Positions 13,153 through 20,056 of a stretch of 33,828 bases of DNA are shown piece after piece. A program made the position numbers and the translations under genes. How positions within the stretch are numbered: the first letter of the stretch is position 1; every line of letters begins with the position of its first letter. Origin of the DNA: a virus; IMG/VR virus record IMGVR_UViG_3300019754_000013, positions 1-33,828 of that record, one strand, 5' to 3'. The notes under the pieces are model-generated. The model did not search any database and was not told where the DNA came from. It saw only the letters and a program-made list of their open reading frames with translations.

Positions 13153-13582
13153 ATCGCCCTCCTTCGTACGTTAGCGCCTGTTGGCGGTTGTCTTCCTCTT
13201 TCCAAGAAATGTGAATCCAATATGCCCCGTTATGATGCTCAAAAATCAATTGGTCATACTCTAGTGACGTAGACAGTTGTTTAAATAGAGACTTTAGCAT
13301 ACTAGGAGAAAATCCAGGTACCATAAAATCGAAAGCCTCGCACCTCACGTGAGAGGATGTAGACGAACCGCCTATTTTTCTGTTTAACTCCTTGCATCTT
13401 TTACCTGATGTTACCACAACTGCGCACCCAACAATCTCCCTTACAAGTTCTATTGTCTTGCTAGCTGTGAATCTCAATTTGTTCAACTCCTTACGGGTTG
13501 GCTTGTTGTCGATTTTAAAAGCTGTAGCGGTGTTTGATCGCCACAACTCTAAATCTTTAAAGTGTTTTAAATCTACTTTCAT
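13133..13582 (-). CDS. Endolysin, peptidase M15 family
   Basis: A 149-aa zinc D-Ala-D-Ala carboxypeptidase-like or endopeptidase enzyme that cleaves peptidoglycan cross-links at lysis. Visible active-site motifs are SSHVRCEAFD (S-x-H-x4-A-x-D, H78 and D85), a Glu in QLIFE (E115) and the third metal ligand in WIHIS (H124). There is no signal peptide or wall-binding domain, so export depends on a holin. It sits between a u-spanin gene and a one-TM protein gene in a compact lysis cassette. Confidence 0.9.
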   Translation of the reverse strand: MKVDLKHFKDLELWRSNTATAFKIDNKPTRKELNKLRFTASKTIELVREIVGCAVVVTSGKRCKELNRKIGGSSTSSHVRCEAFDFMVPGFSPSMLKSLFKQLSTSLEYDQLIFEHHNGAYWIHISWKEEDNRQQALTYEGGRYENFEN

Positions 13583-13583
13583 A

Positions 13584-13997
13584 TTACTTTTTTCTTAGTT
13601 TGTAAATAACGTATAACGCAATGAAGATGATAAAAATTGGGCTAATTGTAAACCCTGCATCTATATCAGTAATAGTATGCTGTTTTACTTCTGTTTTTAT
13701 CTCATTATCCATTTTCCCTTGTCTTTTTTTTACCTCTTTTTTTTCTGTCCTTTCGTTTTGAACCTGCTTTTTTACTTTTAGAATCTCAACATCTTTCGCT
13801 ATTCCTTCTTTGAATCTCAATTCTTTGATTTTAACAACTATAGAATCGTTAGAAGTAATATTTAAATTCGCCTTATTTAAAACATTTGTAAGCTCATTTT
13901 CTGTTGTAGTAGTAGATTCTACTACATTTGTCTTTTTCGTAACTTCTCGTGAAGCTGAGCAGGCGCAGAGGGCGAATATTAATAGAATATACTTCAT
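13584..13997 (-). CDS. Unimolecular spanin (u-spanin)
   Basis: A 137-aa protein with both features of a u-spanin. The N-terminal lipoprotein signal is MKYILLIFALCACSAS, lipobox LCAC with Cys 13 the likely lipidated residue. The C-terminal transmembrane segment is at about 115-133 (ISPIFIIFIALYVIYK), ending in a basic KLRKK. The middle is a polar, charged, coil-rich span. It would tether outer to inner membrane and fuse them in the last step of lysis, as for T1 gp11. The gene overlaps the upstream holin-like gene by 4 bases. Confidence 0.8.
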   Translation of the reverse strand: MKYILLIFALCACSASREVTKKTNVVESTTTTENELTNVLNKANLNITSNDSIVVKIKELRFKEGIAKDVEILKVKKQVQNERTEKKEVKKRQGKMDNEIKTEVKQHTITDIDAGFTISPIFIIFIALYVIYKLRKK

Positions 13998-14182
13998 TTG
14001 ATTTTATTGTTTTGAAAAATTCCTTTAATCAACTCTTTAGCAGAGTTATTCTTTACGTAAATAAATAGCGCAGAGCAGATTGTTACAGGGAATAATTCCC
14101 ACAAACCCGATCCATTTTCGTGAATGTGGTAAAGCCCGAACAGGAACAATACCACACCCATTATGTTGGTTACCTTGTTCAT
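13994..14182 (-). CDS. Holin-like two-TM small membrane protein
   Basis: A 62-aa protein with two predicted membrane helices, about 4-19 (VTNIMGVVLFLFGLYH) and 29-44 (WELFPVTICSALFIYV), and a basic C-terminal tail. Length, topology and place at the head of the spanin/endolysin genes fit a small class II-like holin. It is coupled by ATGA overlaps to the genes on both sides. No specific holin family is recognised. Confidence 0.65.
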   Translation of the reverse strand: MNKVTNIMGVVLFLFGLYHIHENGSGLWELFPVTICSALFIYVKNNSAKELIKGIFQNNKIK

Positions 14183-14703
14183 ACGAAGTCTGACACTTTT
14201 ACCATTGAAAAATCCAATCCGTATTGAGTTATTACTCCCAATGAGTTCGTAAATGTTTTACTTTTCGCTGTCGCAGAGCCTGACCCCGTTAAGCCTAACT
14301 TTATTCTGAACTTATCGTTTTTTTCCAGCTGGAATAACCCCGCTAAAGGTAGAGACGTGGAACTATCATTTAGCTCGTTCATTACTAGGTGTCCTTCATT
14401 TTCCCAAGTAACACCATCGTCTGTTGATTTTTCAACCCATGCACTAAGATCAACATTTCCAAGGCTTTCGATGTATAAAAAGAAATCTACGTTATATATG
14501 CCTTTTTCTTGCACTGTAAAAACTCCAGACGCTAAGTCTATAGCGTAGCTAGTATCTATCACAGGCATATCTACAAGCGTATCAGCACCTATGATTAAGT
14601 CAGCAACTCGCCTACAGTGCATTCTAGGCTGATAACTTACAACGTCGGTGGGGTCTAATACGGGGATTAAGTTGCCCGTAAATGGATTTGTTACGTACTT
14701 CAT
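14179..14703 (-). CDS. Tail-associated beta-jellyroll protein, receptor-binding candidate
   Basis: A 174-aa protein, mostly beta strand. It includes GIYNVDFFLYIESLGNVD (about 87-104), VEKSTDDGVTWENEGH and FQLEKNDKFRIKLGL, then GSGSATA. The pattern resembles the C1q/TNF-like jellyroll heads of phage receptor-binding proteins and virion adhesins. It lies between the tail-tip genes and the lysis cassette, where receptor-binding proteins are commonly found. The specific role (fibre tip or adhesin) is inferred from fold and location. Confidence 0.6.
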   Translation of the reverse strand: MKYVTNPFTGNLIPVLDPTDVVSYQPRMHCRRVADLIIGADTLVDMPVIDTSYAIDLASGVFTVQEKGIYNVDFFLYIESLGNVDLSAWVEKSTDDGVTWENEGHLVMNELNDSSTSLPLAGLFQLEKNDKFRIKLGLTGSGSATAKSKTFTNSLGVITQYGLDFSMVKVSDFV

Positions 14704-14918
14704 TATTTATAATTTTCTTGCACTAAATAGTCTGTCAACGGAATGTCAATAGCCCATCTTATGCTTGTTCTATTACCTATTTTTTCGACTCTCATAATAT
14801 TCCATACCCCCTCTTCGGATTCTCCAATCTCAGAGTAACAGTTGTAAGTAACCGTCTCAGTTTCTTCTATAATTTCTCGAAGTGTTGCGGATGTAGGGAT
14901 TTGCAAATTTAAATCCAT
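14703..14918 (-). CDS. Small tail-region protein
   Basis: A 71-aa protein of a type found after tail-tip genes in Bacteroidota phages: VTYNCYSEIG, then EGVWNIMRVEKIGNRTSIRWA (split at about 35-56). It is mostly beta and acidic. It overlaps the next gene by 1 base. It may be part of the receptor-binding tip or a fibre connector; function is not established here. Confidence 0.6.
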   Translation of the reverse strand: MDLNLQIPTSATLREIIEETETVTYNCYSEIGESEEGVWNIMRVEKIGNRTSIRWAIDIPLTDYLVQENYK

Positions 14919-14923
14919 ATGCT

Positions 14924-14960
14924 AAAAAATTAGTGATAAACTACATTGCTTATCACTAAT
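14924..14960 (-). terminator. Hairpin plus T run between tail-tip and receptor genes (- strand)
   Basis: On the minus strand ATTAGTGATAA (14960-14950) pairs with TTATCACTAAT (14939-14929), followed by a T run. The stem is A+T rich, so it probably acts as a partial terminator lowering expression of the receptor and lysis genes. Confidence 0.65.
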
Positions 14961-14985
14961 ATAACACTATCATATAATTATATCG

Positions 14986-17496
14986 CTAAGTCCAAGTGTT
15001 TTGCCCCACTTTTACCCAAGAATCACCCGAATTAGTAGGGTTCGCCCTGCTATCTGTGCAGTAAATCATCTGTACACATTCGCCGCCTGCAATTGTTAAA
15101 TCAGCTCCTAGAATATACCTTACAGTTAGTGAGTATTGCAGACTTCTGTTGAATATTGTTACTATCTGTCCGTCATACCCTTGCCCTAGCGATATTTCAG
15201 CCCCCGAAGTGCTTTGAAGGGATAAAAATCTAACTCCATTCATGGAAATCTCTGCCCCTGAAACAAATAATCGAACAACTCCTTCTTGCTCCTTGCTTTC
15301 GATGTAATCCTTAATGATTCCTTCTACATCACTCTTATTAGTAGAATTACTTGTACCTTCTGAGTTTCCGCTTGCTTTGCTGAATTCTACGTTTTTTTCT
15401 TCATTTTCAAGCGTTAGATCAAAATGTTCTAATTCCTTCGTTCCAAATTCGGGGTCTATCCAAGTCTCAGGCTTGATTTGAGCAAACTCTACCTTGGTCA
15501 ACTCGCTAGCACCCGATTTAAATCCATCAATCAAATTTATTTTAAAGAGCCCACTCCCGAATTTTGCTGTGTTCAAATAAATTGTATCTCTAAGGCTTAA
15601 TTCTGCTATATCACTAGCTGTTAATTTAAGTTTTGCAGTTAACAAAATCAAGCTGTCATCTTCATATCCATACCCTTTGTAAAACTTATCGTAAAGGGTT
15701 GTTTTACACTCAACAATAGGTGATGTTTTTTCGTACGATTTCTCGACCGCCCAAGCCATCACGACGTTATTTGGATTCTCGATTTCGTCGAAGTAGTAAA
15801 TAAATCTACTTGTGTATATTGGTAGTCCCAATGCACCGCCCGTTGGTGATGTATATTCGTAGTCGGCAAAGCAAATTCTAGGCTTCGATTTGAAACTAAA
15901 TTTACCATCTTTGTTCGTAGCATCTAAATACCCTCCGATCGAATGAGGTGTAGCGGATGTAAGCTTTATATTGTTCGTAGCTTTTCCCCTCGCCGCTGCT
16001 GGGGTGTAATCGTATATCCTAGACCCCGTTTGATCAAAAAAATCTTTAGTAAAAAAAGTATCAGCTGATGAGAAGGAGAATGTATCTACTGAGCTCTTTT
16101 GAGAACTAATTGTTTTTATCGTTACACTATCTGCATCTATCTTACTTGACCAATCTCTTGTAACAGTAGATGACTTAAGCCATTCTTCCCAAGTTTCAAT
16201 ATGAATAACCCCATTTTCCTCTGTAACCATTGCGTTAAACATCGTTATTATGTCATCAAAGAAGGCTTTTTTCTTGTAATTCAGAGGCAATACATCATTC
16301 TTATATACCGCCTTGTTCCCTGAATAATACCCATCTATTTTCGTTATTCTGATATTGCCCTGGACTTCAAGGATAGAGCCGCCTGCTAAGTTTCTATTCA
16401 CGTCCCCGATAAATATCTCATTATCGAATTGAGTACATTCAAAATAACCCGTCCAAGTTGCAGGGTATGTTTCTGTGTAGCTCGTAAGCTCGACGGGGTC
16501 GCCATCAAGTTCAACGTCTATAATAGACCCGTTATACTCCCCTTTTTTTATTACCGCTACTTTTGGCTTCACGCTTGGAATCTCCGTGCCTGCATTTCTT
16601 CCTAGAATCACATCAAGCGTTATCTTGTATTTCCCTGCGGCTGGCAATGGGATAGAGTTTCCGACGTGCGTGTTTATAGTCTCTGTTATATCATCTTTTA
16701 TTGCGTAGTAATCCCTCCAAGGCTTTATATTAAGAGGGTAGTCGGTTGCAATAGCCAAGGGGTATAAGGTATCTATCCTATAATCCGCAAAATCCCACTC
16801 TGTGCATAAGTTCCTGTAATCTCCGTTAAACGGCACATACATACGTGTTAGGTACCTCCTTACAAGAGGGGAAAAAGTAATAGTTCTATCCGCTTCTATC
16901 ATCAAGTTTTCAAGGAGCTCCATACAACACAATGCAGGCATAAGTATCTCATTCTTATTGTAAGTTATCCCTTCTATGTTGTTGAATCTCATTAACGAAC
17001 ATCCGAAAAAAATCCCCTCTCCCGTGAATGGGTGAGGCTGACGATTATAGAATTCATCTAGCATTAGTTGACGTGTGGGGTAAATCGGGGAGGATGGTAT
17101 ATTTAAGTCCTTAGAAGTGTCTTTATTCCCTTTTATCAATTCATCCCCAAACAACACTTGTAGGTTTACATTATCCTTAAACAGCACAACTTCGTAATAC
17201 TCCTTAGAGATACTTGTGAGCTTCAAAATACCTTCTAAAACCGTCTGTCCGTTAACAGCAAGTTTAGCATCGTATCGCCCGTTCCTGTCAAATCCTCCGA
17301 CCTTGTTGATGTTAAACAACTCTTCAAACATCGCAACGTTTCTCTTAGTTTGCAAAACTTTGATCGGTTTTGAAAAGCTGGTTTTGCGCTTACTAAACTC
17401 CTTAACGTCTTTGATTTGAATTTTTAAAGACACCGAATCTATACCCGTCGTATCGACATCATAGTTATTGATGTATAGTTTTATTTGTTCCCTCAT
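14986..17496 (-). CDS. Tail tip or baseplate protein
   Basis: An 836-aa structural protein. The start (MREQIKLYINNYDVDTT) and KRKTSFSKPIKVLQTKRN (about 36-53) are typical of large tail-tip proteins of Bacteroidota siphoviruses. The long central part is beta rich with many aromatic residues. The last 120 residues follow a Ser/Asn/Gly-rich linker (about 705-720) and form a beta domain (VRLFVSGAEISMNGVRFLSL) like a fibre or needle tip. By position it is the distal, host-contacting part of the tail. It overlaps the upstream gene by 4 bases. Confidence 0.7.
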   Translation of the reverse strand: MREQIKLYINNYDVDTTGIDSVSLKIQIKDVKEFSKRKTSFSKPIKVLQTKRNVAMFEELFNINKVGGFDRNGRYDAKLAVNGQTVLEGILKLTSISKEYYEVVLFKDNVNLQVLFGDELIKGNKDTSKDLNIPSSPIYPTRQLMLDEFYNRQPHPFTGEGIFFGCSLMRFNNIEGITYNKNEILMPALCCMELLENLMIEADRTITFSPLVRRYLTRMYVPFNGDYRNLCTEWDFADYRIDTLYPLAIATDYPLNIKPWRDYYAIKDDITETINTHVGNSIPLPAAGKYKITLDVILGRNAGTEIPSVKPKVAVIKKGEYNGSIIDVELDGDPVELTSYTETYPATWTGYFECTQFDNEIFIGDVNRNLAGGSILEVQGNIRITKIDGYYSGNKAVYKNDVLPLNYKKKAFFDDIITMFNAMVTEENGVIHIETWEEWLKSSTVTRDWSSKIDADSVTIKTISSQKSSVDTFSFSSADTFFTKDFFDQTGSRIYDYTPAAARGKATNNIKLTSATPHSIGGYLDATNKDGKFSFKSKPRICFADYEYTSPTGGALGLPIYTSRFIYYFDEIENPNNVVMAWAVEKSYEKTSPIVECKTTLYDKFYKGYGYEDDSLILLTAKLKLTASDIAELSLRDTIYLNTAKFGSGLFKINLIDGFKSGASELTKVEFAQIKPETWIDPEFGTKELEHFDLTLENEEKNVEFSKASGNSEGTSNSTNKSDVEGIIKDYIESKEQEGVVRLFVSGAEISMNGVRFLSLQSTSGAEISLGQGYDGQIVTIFNRSLQYSLTVRYILGADLTIAGGECVQMIYCTDSRANPTNSGDSWVKVGQNTWT

Positions 17497-18566
17497 TTTT
17501 GTATGTTAAAGTTTTCTGCATAATAGTAAGATAGTGCATATTGAATAAGTCCCGATTCTTTTTTTCTGAGCACCTTAACTTTTTTGTTGTCTAAAATAAT
17601 AGATTGAAAACTGTTATTTTTCCAAACCTCAACAAGCGAGCTAACCCACAAATCCCGTAAACCTTTGCTTTCCTCTTCTGTAACGTAATTAGAATATGCC
17701 ATAAACATATGTTCAGCTTCACGAGCGTATACAGATTGCTTACCCTCTGAATCTGTGAATGTACTTGTTTTTATGTCTAGAGCCTCGTTCTCAGCTAGTG
17801 AGAAGTTGAAGTAATCAGTTGCCCCATTTCTGTTAATGTAACGCACCCTAGTGCCGTCAAATCGAGGGTGTTTGCTGTCTAAATAAACCGTGTGTTTAAT
17901 CTCCCCATTCACGAGAATTTCGTACCGAACTGTTTCAGCTATAAGAACCATATCGGAGAAGTTCAGAGAAAGAATAAACGTTGAGGATGAAGGAATTATT
18001 CCGAAGTATGCCGTCAAATCTCTATCCTCGTTCATATCCCCATCCCAATTGTATTGCCTAATCCGGACCTCAGACACTTGAAAATTTGGGTTATTGAGAT
18101 ACTGCACCGTTAATTTGTCGCCTATCGTAGATACGTGTATGTCCCCTGATTTGCTCAGAGGATGCCCGTATAAGAATAGCGATGTTTGATTTGGTTCATA
18201 AGGCAATGTTGTAGCGTTGAGAACTCTTCTTTCAAACCGAAAAGATGGCAAATCTATTGCCGTGCTACCATCGAATCCCTGCACGCTAAAATCATACTCT
18301 AGCAGTGTTTCGGTGTCGCTTTCGCTTTCAATGTCTGCAAACTCAGTCTTGATGTAGTTTTGAAGAATATACCGAACGTCTATCTCCCCTGTTTGATCAC
18401 TTCCGGGATAAACAACAAACTCTCTAATTATCGTGCTATTAATCGTGATTATCACCTTGAATGTAAGCACCCCAACAACCGCCGATAATTCCTTGAATAT
18501 GTACTTCTGCTCATTGCTGTATAGGGATGTGATTTCGCCAGGCGCTGATTTAATTAGTATTGCCAT
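17493..18566 (-). CDS. Distal tail protein candidate
   Basis: A 357-aa beta-rich protein starting MAILIKSAPGEITSLYSN, with EIDVRYILQNYI around residues 81-92. It lies between tail completion genes and the large tip gene, the usual place of the distal tail (Dit-like) or tip-attachment protein. No residue motif fixes the family, so the call rests on order and composition. Confidence 0.6.
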   Translation of the reverse strand: MAILIKSAPGEITSLYSNEQKYIFKELSAVVGVLTFKVIITINSTIIREFVVYPGSDQTGEIDVRYILQNYIKTEFADIESESDTETLLEYDFSVQGFDGSTAIDLPSFRFERRVLNATTLPYEPNQTSLFLYGHPLSKSGDIHVSTIGDKLTVQYLNNPNFQVSEVRIRQYNWDGDMNEDRDLTAYFGIIPSSSTFILSLNFSDMVLIAETVRYEILVNGEIKHTVYLDSKHPRFDGTRVRYINRNGATDYFNFSLAENEALDIKTSTFTDSEGKQSVYAREAEHMFMAYSNYVTEEESKGLRDLWVSSLVEVWKNNSFQSIILDNKKVKVLRKKESGLIQYALSYYYAENFNIQK

Positions 18567-18960
18567 ATTTTTGAGTTATTTTATTTTGTTCTATTTGTAT
18601 TTCTTCCGCTGTAGCTTCTGCGACATCCTTGCAGTACGCAAACGCCACGTCTCTTATATTCTCAAAGTAATATTTACCTTTTGTCCCCCTCTCCCCAATT
18701 TTCCGCATCACGGGGTATAATGCAGAGATAGGTAAACCCTTCCTTTTCAACCATTTTTTTATAGGAGTTGGGGGTGGCATCTTGCCTTTCCCTCTGCCCC
18801 AATTTGCGAAATACAAAGCATCGCTACTACGTACTTGAATGTGCTCCTTCATTTCCTTGATACTCGTATTTTTAACAAGCGATGCAGTGCTGCCTTTCGT
18901 ACTCCGAATCTTATTATCTAGTGCAATAAGAAGGTTTTCGTTTGCTTTCTTTAAGTCCAT
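18550..18960 (-). CDS. HK97 gp10-like head-tail joining/minor tail protein
   Basis: A 136-aa protein with the conserved block ALYFANWGRGKGKMPPPTPI (48-67) and IKKWLKRKG (67-75), then a MRKIGERGTKG segment. This matches the pattern of HK97 gp10-type proteins, which act at the head-tail junction or in tail assembly. It overlaps the tail-terminator-like gene by 10 bases, as expected for this pair. Confidence 0.7.
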   Translation of the reverse strand: MDLKKANENLLIALDNKIRSTKGSTASLVKNTSIKEMKEHIQVRSSDALYFANWGRGKGKMPPPTPIKKWLKRKGLPISALYPVMRKIGERGTKGKYYFENIRDVAFAYCKDVAEATAEEIQIEQNKITQKYGNTN

Positions 18961-19403
18961 GGCTGCATTGGTATTACTCTCTCATCTCTGTTAGACTGAA
19001 TATCAAGTGTTACGGACAACGAATAACCAGCAAGCCTATCGTCGTAGTCGATTAAAATCGGGGTCGCGGTTGCGTCTGTATCTATCGTGAATTTAAACTT
19101 CTCTTCGTTTTCATCGAAAAAATCCCTGAAATCCTGCACGAGGTTAAGACAATCATTCAGTACGAATAATAGATTACTATCATCAGGCATAACCTTATCC
19201 AAGAATAAGAATGTCAAACCCAAACTTGCAGCGTTGCGGTCTAGTACTATGTCATCCGTTAGCTGCATCCACATGAGAGGGTACTTTCTATTCCCCGCTT
19301 TTGGGTCTTCCGAATCAGTCATAACAACATACGTCTGTATCTGCTCGTGTAGTTCTGCGAACCTAGCGAATGTTTCGTTTAATTCTAGTAAATCTATTCT
19401 CAT
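18951..19403 (-). CDS. Tail terminator-like protein
   Basis: A 150-aa alpha/beta protein: MRIDLLELNETFARFAELHE, then YPLMWMQLTDDIVLD (41-55), LLFVLNDCLNLVQDFRDFF (78-96) and a final strand-rich part (YSLSVTLDIQ). Length, fold pattern and the gene order before a gp10-like gene fit the tail terminator or neck completion proteins of siphoviruses. The assignment is by position and secondary structure rather than a sharp motif. Confidence 0.6.
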   Translation of the reverse strand: MRIDLLELNETFARFAELHEQIQTYVVMTDSEDPKAGNRKYPLMWMQLTDDIVLDRNAASLGLTFLFLDKVMPDDSNLLFVLNDCLNLVQDFRDFFDENEEKFKFTIDTDATATPILIDYDDRLAGYSLSVTLDIQSNRDERVIPMQPWT

Positions 19404-19404
19404 A

Positions 19405-19656
19405 TTAGTTGAATATAAAGAATGATACTACACTATTTACAAAAGTCCCTGATATTGCACCCCAAAGATTAAAAAACATATCCTTTGTGCTATCTTCGCC
19501 CCAAGCTCCAAAATGCACACTTTCACGTGCTAATCCTGCTAACATTGCTGTATTGAAGCCAAACAGGAATGCAAGAATAAAACAAGCATTGAAGTGTAAC
19601 GATTCATCGCTCAGATTGCTTGTTAACCATTTGTAAAGTCTCTCTATTTTTTTCAT
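19405..19656 (-). CDS. Small membrane protein, YfiM/DUF2279-like
   Basis: An 83-aa protein with two hydrophobic segments (about 23-41 and 62-82). The centre, AGLARESVHFGAWGEDSTKD, resembles the G-x-x-K/R-E...D...D pattern of the YfiM/DUF2279 family of small membrane proteins common in Bacteroides phages. Many such proteins lie near lysis genes; here it lies inside the tail cluster. It could serve as a second holin-like protein. Function is uncertain. Confidence 0.55.
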   Translation of the reverse strand: MKKIERLYKWLTSNLSDESLHFNACFILAFLFGFNTAMLAGLARESVHFGAWGEDSTKDMFFNLWGAISGTFVNSVVSFFIFN

Positions 19657-19718
19657 TATGTCATTTTTTTAATCCCCGAAAGGTTTATTTTGAAGTGTTT
19701 ACTATCAATTTGAAAGGC

Positions 19719-19754
19719 AAAGTGTGTATCTCCCACGTGAGAGTATAACACTTT
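19719..19754. promoter_or_regulatory. Imperfect palindrome centred on CACGTG
   Basis: AAAGTGT, CTC and CAC on the left mirror GTG, GAG and ACACTTT on the right around the centre 19736/19737, with one mismatch and a 4-base internal loop (14 of 18 positions symmetric). It lies in the 150-bp gap upstream of the membrane protein gene. It could be an operator; no minus-strand promoter of the usual type is seen there. Confidence 0.45.
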
Positions 19755-19806
19755 TGCTTACTATTTGTAAAAGAAAAGCCCGAGAATTAACCCGAGCTTC
19801 TCAATA

Positions 19807-20052
19807 TTATAACACTTCGTCGACTTGATTCGCTTTTTCAATATCCTTACTAAACTCTAAAATCAACCCCTCAGCTATCCTAACGTCTATTCTTGCCTGC
19901 GCCCGAGCCTCTAATAGCGATTTCTGCTCAGAAGTCAACCTCTTGCCTAGCGCTTTTGCGGCGAGTATTTTATTCTCTGTGTGATCGGTATCGCTGAGAT
20001 ATGCAATTGCACCTGCTCGATACTCTACTAAGTTTTTTATTTGTTTTTTCAT
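19807..20052 (-). CDS. Small helical protein after the fibre gene, possible fibre chaperone
   Basis: An 81-aa, mostly helical protein (LVEYRAGAIAYLSDTDHTEN, then LTSEQKSLLEARAQARIDV). The YLSDTDH...K segment recalls short tail-fibre-assembly-type proteins with an L-x-x-TDY-x-x-K motif. It starts 4 bases after the end of the connector-fibre gene, the usual place for a fibre chaperone. The function is proposed from that location and weak similarity. Confidence 0.5.
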   Translation of the reverse strand: MKKQIKNLVEYRAGAIAYLSDTDHTENKILAAKALGKRLTSEQKSLLEARAQARIDVRIAEGLILEFSKDIEKANQVDEVL

Positions 20053-20056
20053 ATGT

